This document shows positions 5,399 through 14,008 of a DNA stretch of 45,467 nt, piece by piece. The notes below the pieces were generated by a model. It was not told where the DNA came from and searched no databases. It saw nothing but the letters and a program-made list of their open reading frames with translations. Both the position numbers and the translations under genes were made by a program. Source of the DNA: a virus; IMG/VR virus record IMGVR_UViG_3300005095_000067, positions 1-45,467 of that record. One strand, 5' to 3'. Each line of letters starts with the position of its first letter. Within the stretch, counting starts at the first letter, position 1.

Positions 5399-6559
5399 AT
5401 GGATAGATTTACTGGTCAAACAGGTGTTATACCTTACAAGAGTAGACTTGTTAGACAGAAATGGTTAAGAGAAGGTATTATTCCTGTTATGGAAACTTCA
5501 TTTTGGGGTGCCTATATAGGAAATAGTAAAAGTGCTGCAGTATACCAAGCGAATGACTTTTCAGCAGGCCACGAGCACAATGTCATATTTGATTTTGACG
5601 GGTTTTTGGTAGGAGAAGGTAAGCGTGGTAAAGAGCAAGCTTATGGCTATGGTGAGACTAAAAAGAAATTTTCAAGCCACCTTACAATTGAGCGCGGTAG
5701 ATATGTTGTGCATAATGGTGATGAGTTTGACCTTGAAAATTTAGATGCTGTTGATCTTTCTAAGCATAGTGACTCAAGAGATAAACTTGGTGATTTATGG
5801 GCTAGAAACAAAAACCAATACATCTTTGATATTGCACAAGGTTTTGCAGAAGGTAAAGAGCCAACACACATTTGGAGACCTAACAAAAGATCTACAGTAG
5901 CTGATTTAGAAGATACAGATGTTATCACAATGAATACACTGATTGATATAGAGTTAACTTGTAGAACTGGTAGAGGATTTGCAAAAGGTAGAGATAGATT
6001 GCCACTTATCCCTGTTTCTGGCAATAGAGGCGGTAGATATACTATGATTATTGACGCTTACTTAGAGGCAATTCTTAGAAAAGACCCAGATTTTCAAGAT
6101 ATTATGAAGCATGCAGATGTTAGAGGGCAAAAGAACCGTATTATACAAGGTTATATAGGGCATTTAGGTCAATTAGATATAGTTACAGCACCTAGTTTCT
6201 TTGGTACTAGTTCAAGTAACCTACAGTACAAAACATCAGTTGTTGCGAGTGGTATGAGAGCGCTAAATAGTGCTAATAAATTCCAAGGTGAGCAAGGTTA
6301 TACACTTGAAGGTGAAAAACAAGTTTCTAGAGCTATTATTTTAGGTCAGTCAGCTATTCAATTAGCAGGCGGTAAATCACCAGACTTTAAAATCCAAGAA
6401 AGCGAAGATTTTGGTATTGACTCTGAGAGTGCAATTATAGTTTACTCTAGAGGACAAAAAACACAATTAGAAGCAGAAACAGAAGATTATCAAAATGAAG
6501 CTAAGCAAGCTAACATAGATTTTGGTATGTTTGTTGCAGATTTCTATATTGCAGGTTAA
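5399..6559 (+). CDS. Major capsid protein (N4 gp56-like family suspected)
   Basis: This is a 386-residue shell subunit. Its position after the scaffold, its length and the very regular codon use fit a highly expressed coat protein. The N-terminal region (MDRFTGQTGVIPYKSRLVRQKW) and the following AYIGNSKSAAVY, FDFDGFLVGEGKRG and TIERGRYVVHNGDEFDLENL stretches resemble the N4 gp56-like coat family, an HK97-fold branch. The resemblance is from memory of the family's pattern and is moderate. AAGGAAG precedes ATG 5399. Confidence 0.85.
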   Translation: MDRFTGQTGVIPYKSRLVRQKWLREGIIPVMETSFWGAYIGNSKSAAVYQANDFSAGHEHNVIFDFDGFLVGEGKRGKEQAYGYGETKKKFSSHLTIERGRYVVHNGDEFDLENLDAVDLSKHSDSRDKLGDLWARNKNQYIFDIAQGFAEGKEPTHIWRPNKRSTVADLEDTDVITMNTLIDIELTCRTGRGFAKGRDRLPLIPVSGNRGGRYTMIIDAYLEAILRKDPDFQDIMKHADVRGQKNRIIQGYIGHLGQLDIVTAPSFFGTSSSNLQYKTSVVASGMRALNSANKFQGEQGYTLEGEKQVSRAIILGQSAIQLAGGKSPDFKIQESEDFGIDSESAIIVYSRGQKTQLEAETEDYQNEAKQANIDFGMFVADFYIAG

Positions 6560-6568
6560 GGAGAGATA

Positions 6569-7024
6569 ATGGCAAGAGCACCAGAAGAGCTAGTCACACC
6601 AAGTGATTTGGCTCATATGTTAAGAAATGACAAGAAAAGTCAACAAACACACTTAGTAGCGCAAATTGCAGCTGTAATGCCTAATGGCAGAACATATACA
6701 GCTACAGATGTTAGTTACCCTACTGTACTCATTCCAGAGAAAACAGTAGTTGGTACTATTAGAGTAGTATGTACTGAGGCATTTGATGCAGGTGCTACTT
6801 TTGATGTTGGTACAGCGGATGACCCTACATGTTTTTGTGAAGGTGTGAGTGGTAATGAGGTTACAACAGCTATAACAGATGTAATAAACCATAACAAATA
6901 TTATCCTGTAGCTACAGAAGTATTCATTAAACCTACTTATTCGGGTGATAATGAGACTGGTGAGTTATCAATAGTATTTGAGATTTACGAGCTAGAAGCT
7001 AGTATCGGTAGACATACTAGATAA
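6569..7024 (+). CDS. Small head protein, probable decoration protein
   Basis: A 151-residue protein directly after the coat gene, with GGAGAG before ATG 6569. After a helical N-terminus (residues 1-35) it is beta-rich, with TFDVGTADDPTCFCEG around residues 70-88 and a C-terminal TGELSIVFEIYELEAS strand pair. This pattern is common in small phage capsid-associated proteins. A head decoration or stabilising role is inferred from position and size. A GC-rich stem-loop (7033-7050) follows and may limit read-through to the next gene. Confidence 0.6.
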   Translation: MARAPEELVTPSDLAHMLRNDKKSQQTHLVAQIAAVMPNGRTYTATDVSYPTVLIPEKTVVGTIRVVCTEAFDAGATFDVGTADDPTCFCEGVSGNEVTTAITDVINHNKYYPVATEVFIKPTYSGDNETGELSIVFEIYELEASIGRHTR

Positions 7025-7032
7025 GTTTATAG

Positions 7033-7050
7033 GGGCCATTACGGTGGCTC
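7033..7050 (+). promoter_or_regulatory. Intercistronic stem-loop, copy 1
   Basis: GGGCCAT pairs with GTGGCTC around a TACG loop, with G.U pairs at two positions. It is flanked by ATAAGTTTAT (7021-7030), which contains the previous stop codon, and by TTATTAAG. The layout matches copies at 10459-10478 and 13964-13983. No U-tract follows, so it may stabilise or process mRNA rather than terminate it. Confidence 0.6.
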
Positions 7051-7077
7051 TTATTAAGCTTACAAATGGAGTATATA

Positions 7078-7509
7078 ATGGCGAAAATAAAAATAGGGCG
7101 ATCTGTAAAAGTAGTATACTATACAGGCATTAGTTACACAGATACTGCAGTACGTGGTAGTTTAAATATGGAAGATGATACTATTTATATTTTATCTGAA
7201 AGAGATGCTAATGCGCTTATAGGTAAAGGAGTAGTAGCAGAAGTTACAGAGTTGCCTAATATAGAATTGGATAATCCAGGTAAAGGTGTTACAGAAGCTC
7301 CGCCTATACTAGCATTAAGTATAGGAGCACATAGTAAAGGCGCAAAGAAAAAAGAAGCTGATATGGCTGCATATACACCTAAAACTGCTTCAGACTTAAA
7401 TCAACCTAATGAAGATGGTGAAGGGCTAACTATTACAGATGATAAAATAGTAGTAGAGAGTGATAAAGAAACAGGCAATGATTTTATATTTGAGGCAGAC
7501 GACCTGTAA
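7078..7509 (+). CDS. Head-completion region protein, unknown
   Basis: A 143-residue protein. I prefer ATG 7078 (MAKIKIGRSVKVVY) because GGAG at 7068-7071 is well spaced for it, while the in-frame ATG at 7066 has no ribosome-binding site. The N-terminal 60 residues look like a small beta-barrel (SVKVVYYTGISYTDTAVRG). The rest is acidic and low in complexity, ending FIFEADDL. It lies between the putative decoration protein and the adaptor, overlapping the latter by one base. A role in head completion is inferred from position only. Confidence 0.6.
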   Translation: MAKIKIGRSVKVVYYTGISYTDTAVRGSLNMEDDTIYILSERDANALIGKGVVAEVTELPNIELDNPGKGVTEAPPILALSIGAHSKGAKKKEADMAAYTPKTASDLNQPNEDGEGLTITDDKIVVESDKETGNDFIFEADDL

Positions 7510-8294
7510 TGACTACGCTGGAGTATTTAGCGTCTGATGGCGCTTTGCGTTATGCTATTAGGGATAGATTAAAGACTAGATTCAGTGATGAAGAGTTATT
7601 AATACACCTTAATGAAGCATTGCGTAAAGTTGCTAGAGATACTAGATACTATAGAGGATTTAGTATTATACAAGTTACTGCGTATAAGACTAATTATGTG
7701 TTAGACTATAGAATTTTAAAAGTGTTGTCGGCTTATACGGAGGGTTGTAGGTTAGATATCAGAGGTGCCACAATAGAGTGTGAAAAAACAAGTGAAAATA
7801 CACTAGAGTATATCACTCCTTCTTATGAGACGCGCTCTATATCTGTATATCCAACCTTAACCGACCCTCTCTATGAGCCTATAGATTTCGATAAAATAGT
7901 AGTAGAGAACGATTTAGATGGCATTGACGATTTAGGTATACCATTATATATTGACGATAATGGTAATGTGTCACCAATAGTAGGAGTTTCTGCTGATTAT
8001 AAGGAAGTTGTGTTATACACAGAATATTTTCCTGTGTTGACTATAGATGGTAATGTACCTGACCCAGTATTAGACACAGCAGAACTTGTTAATGTAGCTG
8101 CTGCGCATATAATTACTGCTAATAGTAGTATTAGGCAAACACAGTATTTACATAGTCAAACACACGATAGGTATACTATATTAGTAAAAGAGTTTAAACG
8201 ATTAGCAAATTCTAGACATGTGCAAGCTGAATACCCGCCTGTGTATAGGTCACCATTTTCACGTAAGAAGCATAGTAAGCGTAAGGATTTTTAA
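7509..8294 (+). CDS. Head-to-tail adaptor protein
   Basis: Likely the connector ring protein beneath the portal, comparable to P22 gp4 or other podoviral adaptors. It is 261 residues. The N-terminus has the typical adaptor helix RLKTRFSDEELLIHLNEALR (residues about 19-38), then a beta-rich insertion of about 130 residues, and a C-terminal helical segment (ELVNVAAAHIITANSSIRQT) ending in a basic Lys/Arg tail. It shares its first base with the previous stop and its last base with the next start, so translation is coupled. Confidence 0.65.
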   Translation: MTTLEYLASDGALRYAIRDRLKTRFSDEELLIHLNEALRKVARDTRYYRGFSIIQVTAYKTNYVLDYRILKVLSAYTEGCRLDIRGATIECEKTSENTLEYITPSYETRSISVYPTLTDPLYEPIDFDKIVVENDLDGIDDLGIPLYIDDNGNVSPIVGVSADYKEVVLYTEYFPVLTIDGNVPDPVLDTAELVNVAAAHIITANSSIRQTQYLHSQTHDRYTILVKEFKRLANSRHVQAEYPPVYRSPFSRKKHSKRKDF

Positions 8295-9469
8295 TGGCAT
8301 TAGCAACTGGAAAAATTGGTCTTGAAGACTTAGCTCTAGGATATGGGCAAGAGACACAAGATCTAGGGAACGATAGAACTAGGGTAATAACTAAAATTAA
8401 TGCTGGTAACTTACCTTTTGGTGAGAATACTACTTTTGAGCAAGCTATAGTAGATTTTGCTGAAGTATTAAGATCAGCTGAAGTATTAAACATAACAGAA
8501 AACAAACAAGCTATATTAAATTTAAATACAGAGTTACGTAAACTAGTATCTTTAAGCAATGAGTTAGATGGTCTTACAGCATTAGCAGATAGATCAGATA
8601 TATTAGATGCTTTAACAGATAATTTAGCTACTATAGCTAATTTACATAATAGTATAGTTAAAACAGAGCAAGCAGTTGCAGACGCTAAGTATAGAGAGTA
8701 CAGGATACTAAAAGCGGAGGAAGATGTAAGTAAACGGTTAGCTTATGTATCTAATTTATGTAATCAAGATATACTACCTATGAAGTCGCAGCTTGATATG
8801 CTTGTTGGTTTACTTGATAATAAGATAGCTACTATAAGAGCAGAGCTAGTTGAAGGCAATGAAATGGCTAGCAAATTAGCTAGTTATGAGTGGGTTTTAA
8901 ATGTAGTACGCGCGTGTAAAGTACCTAAATGGTATATAGATGATGCTAGAAGACAGATAGTATTAACTATGCCTCAACCTATATGTGCTAATAATGTAGA
9001 AGTTGATGCTACTATAGTTAGAGATAGTGTTAATGCTTATTTAGCTACATTACCTGATTTAGGTGGCTCTGGTATAGATGAAGCAGTAACAGTAGATGAC
9101 TTAGAGCCTATCGAATGGTACGATTTATTAGGTGCCACTACTAGCGGTCAAGTTAAAATTAGGTATGACTCTGATGACCATGGTATAGTATTATCTAGAT
9201 TTGCTAATGATGGTATGGAAGTGGATGATACTAGTCTTTTTATTATAAAAATTTATGACACTAATGGCACATTTGTTAGTAGATATGATTATAATGCAGT
9301 ATATGAGTCAGACCGCGAATTGATCAGTGTATATAATACTGAAGAGCACCCTTTAGGCTATATGTTATTATCATATAAAAAAGATAGTAATCAAGCTGAT
9401 TTTGATTTTACCGATGTAGTTGTTATATATGATACTAATGATAACAAATGGAAGGAACAAGGCTCATGA
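8294..9469 (+). CDS. Tail fibre or fibre-base protein, coiled coil
   Basis: A 391-residue protein. The N-terminus has KIGLEDLALGYGQETQDLG, then residues 50-210 are heptad-rich coiled coil (ILNLNTELRKLVSLSNELD). The C-terminal 130 residues are beta-rich and Asp-rich. Proximal tail-fibre proteins that dock on the virion and trimerise often look like this. The start motif KIG[LV]E.L.LG recurs in the protein at 13025, hinting at the same docking site. It overlaps the next gene by ATGA. Confidence 0.6.
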   Translation: MALATGKIGLEDLALGYGQETQDLGNDRTRVITKINAGNLPFGENTTFEQAIVDFAEVLRSAEVLNITENKQAILNLNTELRKLVSLSNELDGLTALADRSDILDALTDNLATIANLHNSIVKTEQAVADAKYREYRILKAEEDVSKRLAYVSNLCNQDILPMKSQLDMLVGLLDNKIATIRAELVEGNEMASKLASYEWVLNVVRACKVPKWYIDDARRQIVLTMPQPICANNVEVDATIVRDSVNAYLATLPDLGGSGIDEAVTVDDLEPIEWYDLLGATTSGQVKIRYDSDDHGIVLSRFANDGMEVDDTSLFIIKIYDTNGTFVSRYDYNAVYESDRELISVYNTEEHPLGYMLLSYKKDSNQADFDFTDVVVIYDTNDNKWKEQGS

Positions 9470-9879
9470 CAAAGTCTCAAAAAATAGATTATTATAATGT
9501 AATAAAAGCTGCTTTAGAACGCAAGTATCCTATATTATTAAATGCAAATATTCAGGACGAGTCTGGTACAGTTACACAAGAAGATATAGATGCTGCTATA
9601 GAGGAAGCTTTAGCTGGAGCTGGGATATCAGCTGGCAGTATTGCAGCTTTGGGTAACATTATTGCAGTAAAGAGTGCGTACGCAGATTTGCCTATTATAG
9701 ATCAACTAGGTAATGAGCTAACAGAAACTGATTTAGCTTTGCTTACACAAGATGATGGTGCCCACGCTCAAGGTATATATCATTATAATAATGGCGAATG
9801 GGTTAAGTTAGACCTTAATTTTGGGGGTACAACAGATGAAGATGTAACACAAGAAGAAGTAGACCAAGCAATAGAATAA
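9466..9879 (+). CDS. Short tail-fibre module protein A
   Basis: A 137-residue protein starting at ATG 9466, which overlaps the previous stop as ATGA and sits behind GGAAGGAAC; the in-frame ATG at 9448 is less likely. It opens MTKSQKIDYYNVIKAAL and contains a roughly 45-residue module, YADLPIIDQLGNELT then LLTQDDGAHAQGIYHY and a Trp, also found in the genes at 9896 and 13364. Related modules are common in phage fibre and fibre-associated proteins. It is probably a structural or adaptor piece of the fibre. Confidence 0.6.
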   Translation: MTKSQKIDYYNVIKAALERKYPILLNANIQDESGTVTQEDIDAAIEEALAGAGISAGSIAALGNIIAVKSAYADLPIIDQLGNELTETDLALLTQDDGAHAQGIYHYNNGEWVKLDLNFGGTTDEDVTQEEVDQAIE

Positions 9880-9895
9880 ATTTTAAGGAGAAAAC

Positions 9896-10450
9896 ATGAC
9901 TAAAGCAAATATTTTAGCATTAGTAACAAAGTTAGCTGTGACATTCAAGGCAATGTTCCCAACAAAAGCAGAATTAACAGCAGTAGATACAAAAGCAGAT
10001 AACGCTCAATCTGCAGCAGATGCAGCGCAAACAACAGCAAATACTGCGGTAGCTGGTAATACAACAGCTGAAGATAACGCCAAAGCATATGCAGATACTA
10101 AGTTTACTGAAGCTAAAAATTTAATGAGTTCATTAGGTACATTTTTAGGGGCTGCAACTACATATGCTGGATTACCAGTACAAGATCAGCTAGGTAATGA
10201 TATTACTACTGGTGATTTTGCTCATCTTACACAAGATGATGGTAATTATGTAAAAGGATTGTATAGATATGATGGTACTAGTTACATATTTATCTCTGGA
10301 GATGCAACTATTACAGCTACATTTAATGCCATGAAATATGAGGATTTAGATGATACTGTTGATGATAAGTTTGTAACACCTAAATGGGTTAAAGATTACA
10401 ATGATAGTCAACAACCAACGCAAGCTGAAGTAGATGATGCAGCAGCATAA
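9896..10450 (+). CDS. Short tail-fibre module protein B
   Basis: A 184-residue protein with AAGGAG before ATG 9896. The start MTKANILALVTKL matches the start of the large fibre gene (MTKAQILDLVKKI). Residues 35-70 are an Ala/Asp/Thr helix of collagen-like simplicity (ADNAQSAADAAQTTANTAV). Then comes the YAGLPVQDQLGNDITTGDF...LTQDDG...GLYRY module shared with its neighbours. It ends in Ala-rich sequence and is followed by the second intercistronic stem-loop. Confidence 0.6.
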   Translation: MTKANILALVTKLAVTFKAMFPTKAELTAVDTKADNAQSAADAAQTTANTAVAGNTTAEDNAKAYADTKFTEAKNLMSSLGTFLGAATTYAGLPVQDQLGNDITTGDFAHLTQDDGNYVKGLYRYDGTSYIFISGDATITATFNAMKYEDLDDTVDDKFVTPKWVKDYNDSQQPTQAEVDDAAA

Positions 10451-10458
10451 GTTTATTG

Positions 10459-10478
10459 GAGGGGTATTATTACCTCTC
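10459..10478 (+). promoter_or_regulatory. Intercistronic stem-loop, copy 2
   Basis: GAGGGGTA pairs with TACCTCTC around TTAT, 8 bp with one G.U. Direct repeats ATAAGTTTAT flank it (10447-10456, containing the stop codon, and 10481-10490), followed by AAAGGAAA for the next gene. Same cassette as at 7033 and 13964. Confidence 0.65.
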
Positions 10479-10506
10479 TGATAAGTTTATCTAAAGGAAA
10501 TGAGAT

Positions 10507-13023
10507 ATGACAAAAGCACAAATACTAGATTTAGTAAAGAAAATTGATAATGCATTAGCCAATAAATGGGGTTTCGCTAACATTGGGCAAGGTAGCGGTT
10601 TTGATATTACTATTAATAGACAAGATATAACTAAAAATATAACAGGGTTATCAGATACTGAAGTTACACAACTAGTTGAAGCTAAAACAGCAGAAATATC
10701 TAATGCTACAACAGCTATACAACACCCTACTTTAAATACAGTAACAAATTATATAACTATATATAATGAAACTGCTCCTATTACAAATGATACTATTTGG
10801 AAAGACCCAGTAGAAGTGCCAAATCCTGATACAGCAGATTTTTATAGTAGATTTGCAGTTCCATTTAAAGATGGGTATATAGTTGGTGGGTATAGAGGTA
10901 TAAGCATATATAATATTGATGCTGATAATAATGTTATAGACACAGTAGATATAGTAAACAATAATAGATATGGCGCTACTATTACTTGGGATGGTAAACG
11001 TATTATGTCTGTATATAATACTACTTTTTATATGTATGAAAAACAAGATGATGGCTCATGGGTAGAAACTAATATAGGTATTACAGAAAGTGGTAATTAT
11101 GGCGCATCTATGATTTCGTGGGATGGGCGTAAATTTTTAGGTCTGTCTGGTATATACGAAGTTCAGCCTGATGGTACCTGGTTAAAAACTGGTACTTATA
11201 CAGGATTAAATACTTATATATCTTTTGCTACACCTGATTTAAAATTTATATATGGTTATAACTGGAATGCGAACACAACTACTATAAGATTTGCAGAATT
11301 ACAAGCAGACGGCACTTATAATATATTACCAGATCTAGTAATAGATACTGATAATTATGAGTATTTAAGACCCGCTTATGTAACATTAGACGCAAAAAAA
11401 TTGGTGTGTAAAATTAGAAGGAAAGCAGATAATAAATATGTATTACATACGTATTATAGAAATGCGGATAATACTTGGTCTTTTATATGTGAAAATACTA
11501 GCGCTAATGGTTTAACTAGTGGTTCAGGTGGTGTATTATTATCGCTAGACGGTACTAAAGTTTATTCTGTAGGCGCAAGTTCTAGCTCAGCTTTACAATA
11601 TTTTGAGCAGGATATCGATGCATTAGCCTTAGACGCTTACTCTACAGACCCATTTGGTGATGGATCGTTAATACATTTTTACCCTTTTGATAATAGTGGC
11701 GAAGATATAGTAGGCTCAGTAGATGGTGTTGCGGCCGGAACTATTACTTATGATACTGTTAAGTACAATAGCGGTTTAACATCAGACACAGATAGCTATA
11801 TTGATATTTCTCCTGCTATAGAGCTAGATAGCGGTTCTATATCATTTTGGGTATCATTTGATGACCTTAATACTACTGCTGGTGGTTTATATACTATGAT
11901 TTTAGGTGGTGATGATGTAGGCAGCAATAAGTCATACTTATGGTATAACACTAACTCACAAGCACTTAGAATAGCTACACTAACTAAAAATTATAGTAAT
12001 GACGGTGAAGACATTCCATGTATACTAGAGGCTGGTACTTTATATCATATGGTATGGATATTTAATAGTACTGGATTTAAGGTATATATAGATGGATCTT
12101 TGGTAGGTGAAGCATCAATAGTATTAGACACATTTAAGTTAGAGCGTGTATTAGGTGCTTTTGATACAGACTATTATACATTTAAAGGTACATTAGACCA
12201 TTTACAAATATTTAATAGAGCTTTAACTGAAGAAGAGATAAATAAATTATATACGGCAGAAGATAATAATTATGCAACCTTAGATGCTAATAAAGTAGCT
12301 ATGCTAGATGACACATTTGATAACAACGATAATAATTGGACATTATCAACAGGTAGTACAATAGATCAAGGCGTATTAACTTTAGTAGAACAAGACCAAG
12401 GTGATGGTACATATTCAACAGCGACTGCAGAAGTTATAGCTTATGGTAAAGCTGGCGACTATACTATTACTGCCACGGTAGATAGCGATATATATGTTAC
12501 TTTAAAAGCTAATGGGTCTGGCACTTCTACGCTACTTAATGAAACTACAGGCAGCGGCGTTATTACTGTTGATGATTACTTTGATAGCATAGAAATATAT
12601 ACTGCTGATGTTGACACACATACAGCTAATGTGCAAGATATTAAAGTAGAGTATAGTACACCATATGTTATAGATGAAGTATTTAGCCCTACAATTTGGC
12701 GGGTAGCAGACGGTAACCCTAGCTTTGATAATGGCACAATTAGTTTAGGTACAAATACTTCTACAGGAGTAAATGATATTGTTAGTAGAGCGGTACAGTT
12801 ATATGATATACCTTATAAAATTACTTATTATGTAGACGGTGTATCTGCAGATAAACCACATTTATATTTAACATATTATGATAATTCTGATACTCAAGAA
12901 GTATACCCAGAATCTGGTACTTATACTAATGAATATTCAGTGACATTTACACCACTAAGTAATATTATTTCAATTTCATTAACTAGATCTGTAATTGATA
13001 GAGTGAAAATAGAAAAGGTTTAA
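10507..13023 (+). CDS. Large tail fibre/adhesin with LamG-like lectin domain
   Basis: An 838-residue protein, the best candidate for the receptor-binding protein. Residues 1-60 share the MTKAxILxLV start with the previous gene. Residues about 90-370 contain repeated TWDGKRIMSVYN, SWDGRKFLGLSG, SLDGTKVYSVG blades typical of a beta-propeller. Residues about 385-585 form a LamG/concanavalin-like jellyroll (SISFWVSFDDL, YHMVWIFNSTGFKVYIDG, LDHLQIFNRALTEEEINKLY). The last 230 residues look like two carbohydrate-binding beta-sandwiches starting near 600 and 725. Sugar binding on the host surface is likely. Confidence 0.75.
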   Translation: MTKAQILDLVKKIDNALANKWGFANIGQGSGFDITINRQDITKNITGLSDTEVTQLVEAKTAEISNATTAIQHPTLNTVTNYITIYNETAPITNDTIWKDPVEVPNPDTADFYSRFAVPFKDGYIVGGYRGISIYNIDADNNVIDTVDIVNNNRYGATITWDGKRIMSVYNTTFYMYEKQDDGSWVETNIGITESGNYGASMISWDGRKFLGLSGIYEVQPDGTWLKTGTYTGLNTYISFATPDLKFIYGYNWNANTTTIRFAELQADGTYNILPDLVIDTDNYEYLRPAYVTLDAKKLVCKIRRKADNKYVLHTYYRNADNTWSFICENTSANGLTSGSGGVLLSLDGTKVYSVGASSSSALQYFEQDIDALALDAYSTDPFGDGSLIHFYPFDNSGEDIVGSVDGVAAGTITYDTVKYNSGLTSDTDSYIDISPAIELDSGSISFWVSFDDLNTTAGGLYTMILGGDDVGSNKSYLWYNTNSQALRIATLTKNYSNDGEDIPCILEAGTLYHMVWIFNSTGFKVYIDGSLVGEASIVLDTFKLERVLGAFDTDYYTFKGTLDHLQIFNRALTEEEINKLYTAEDNNYATLDANKVAMLDDTFDNNDNNWTLSTGSTIDQGVLTLVEQDQGDGTYSTATAEVIAYGKAGDYTITATVDSDIYVTLKANGSGTSTLLNETTGSGVITVDDYFDSIEIYTADVDTHTANVQDIKVEYSTPYVIDEVFSPTIWRVADGNPSFDNGTISLGTNTSTGVNDIVSRAVQLYDIPYKITYYVDGVSADKPHLYLTYYDNSDTQEVYPESGTYTNEYSVTFTPLSNIISISLTRSVIDRVKIEKV

Positions 13024-13024
13024 A

Positions 13025-13354
13025 ATGGCAACATTACAAATTGATCAAGGTCAGAAGATAGGCGTAGAGCAGCTATTGTTGGGTGATGTAGAAATATCTG
13101 TGCGAGATTGTAATGGTAACCTCGTACAGATACATGGTCTTATGGCTAACGACTTACAAGTTAAAACATTACAAGGTGATGTTTTACCGTTAACAGATTA
13201 CATTATTAGTTATACTAGTGCTCAGCCAGAGTTAACTAGTGGGACAGTAACTAGTAGCAGTGGTAATGTAGTTAGCTTAGTAGAGGTGGTTGATGCTGTA
13301 GAAGATTTACAGTATGACTTAGCAGAATTACAAGAACAATACAATAACGGTTAA
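13025..13354 (+). CDS. Small fibre-associated protein
   Basis: A 109-residue protein one base after the large fibre gene. Its N-terminus MATLQIDQGQKIGVEQLLLG shares KIG[LV]E.L.LG with the fibre-base protein at 8294. The middle is beta-rich and the last 30 residues form a coiled coil (VVDAVEDLQYDLAELQEQY). This suggests a small oligomeric docking piece for a further fibre. I do not recognise a named family. Confidence 0.55.
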   Translation: MATLQIDQGQKIGVEQLLLGDVEISVRDCNGNLVQIHGLMANDLQVKTLQGDVLPLTDYIISYTSAQPELTSGTVTSSSGNVVSLVEVVDAVEDLQYDLAELQEQYNNG

Positions 13355-13363
13355 GGAGAGTAA

Positions 13364-13954
13364 ATGGCATATAGTTTACAAGCAAAAATAAAGTCTGAGG
13401 TTATAGATAAACTACTAGTAGTTATGAAGGCAGCAGATGTTAGATTAGAGGAACAGATAGCTGGTCTAGGTACTAGAGTTGGAGCTGTTAATACTTGGGC
13501 AGATCGTCCTACAGTAGATCAAAATGGTAAAGCAGTTACTACAGGTGATACATTTACTTTAACTACTGCAGATGATGGCCATCCAGCAGGTATATACAGT
13601 AGAAAAGCAGACAATACAGATTGGAATGATGTTCCTGATATTGATTTTGATAAGTTACAAATATCAAATTTATTAGAGACTGCAAAAGCAGACCCAGGAG
13701 CTATTACAGTAGGTGCAGATGGTACTATATCTGCTACAGAAGATGGTAAATTTACTACTCCTGTACAAATAAAAGAAGCTTTAAATGCTCTTAATAGTAT
13801 AAATGATAGTAAATATCATCCTAAGGGAGGTGATCAAAGTCTAAAAGTTGTAGGTGCTGATGCTGATGAAGGTACACAAGAATTTGTTACTGCTAATCAA
13901 TTGGCTTTAACATACAGTCAAGATGATATACAAGCGCAGTATGACGCACTATAA
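13364..13954 (+). CDS. Short tail-fibre module protein C
   Basis: A 196-residue protein with AAGGAG before ATG 13364. After a helical start it carries the third copy of the shared module (TWADRPTVDQNGKAVTTGD, TTADDG, GIYSR, W), then beta-rich Asp/Gly/Thr sequence ending QDDIQAQYDAL. It is paralogous in part to the genes at 9466 and 9896, so the fibre locus grew by module duplication. Structural role inferred. Confidence 0.6.
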   Translation: MAYSLQAKIKSEVIDKLLVVMKAADVRLEEQIAGLGTRVGAVNTWADRPTVDQNGKAVTTGDTFTLTTADDGHPAGIYSRKADNTDWNDVPDIDFDKLQISNLLETAKADPGAITVGADGTISATEDGKFTTPVQIKEALNALNSINDSKYHPKGGDQSLKVVGADADEGTQEFVTANQLALTYSQDDIQAQYDAL

Positions 13955-13963
13955 CATTTATTG

Positions 13964-13983
13964 GAGGAGGCTAATGCCTCTTC
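13964..13983 (+). promoter_or_regulatory. Intercistronic stem-loop, copy 3
   Basis: GAGGAGGC pairs with GCCTCTTC around TAAT. The flanks ATTTATTGG and TTATAAG match the copies at 7033 and 10459. It lies between a stop codon and the ribosome-binding site of the next gene (ATAGGAG before ATG 14009). Confidence 0.65.
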
Positions 13984-14008
13984 TTATAAGTATTATATAG
14001 GAGAAATT

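Noticed and set aside
5647-6024. 125-residue leftward open frame inside the capsid gene
   Set aside because: The capsid frame has consistent codon use and family resemblance; the reverse frame is Ser/Leu-rich and lacks a ribosome-binding site.
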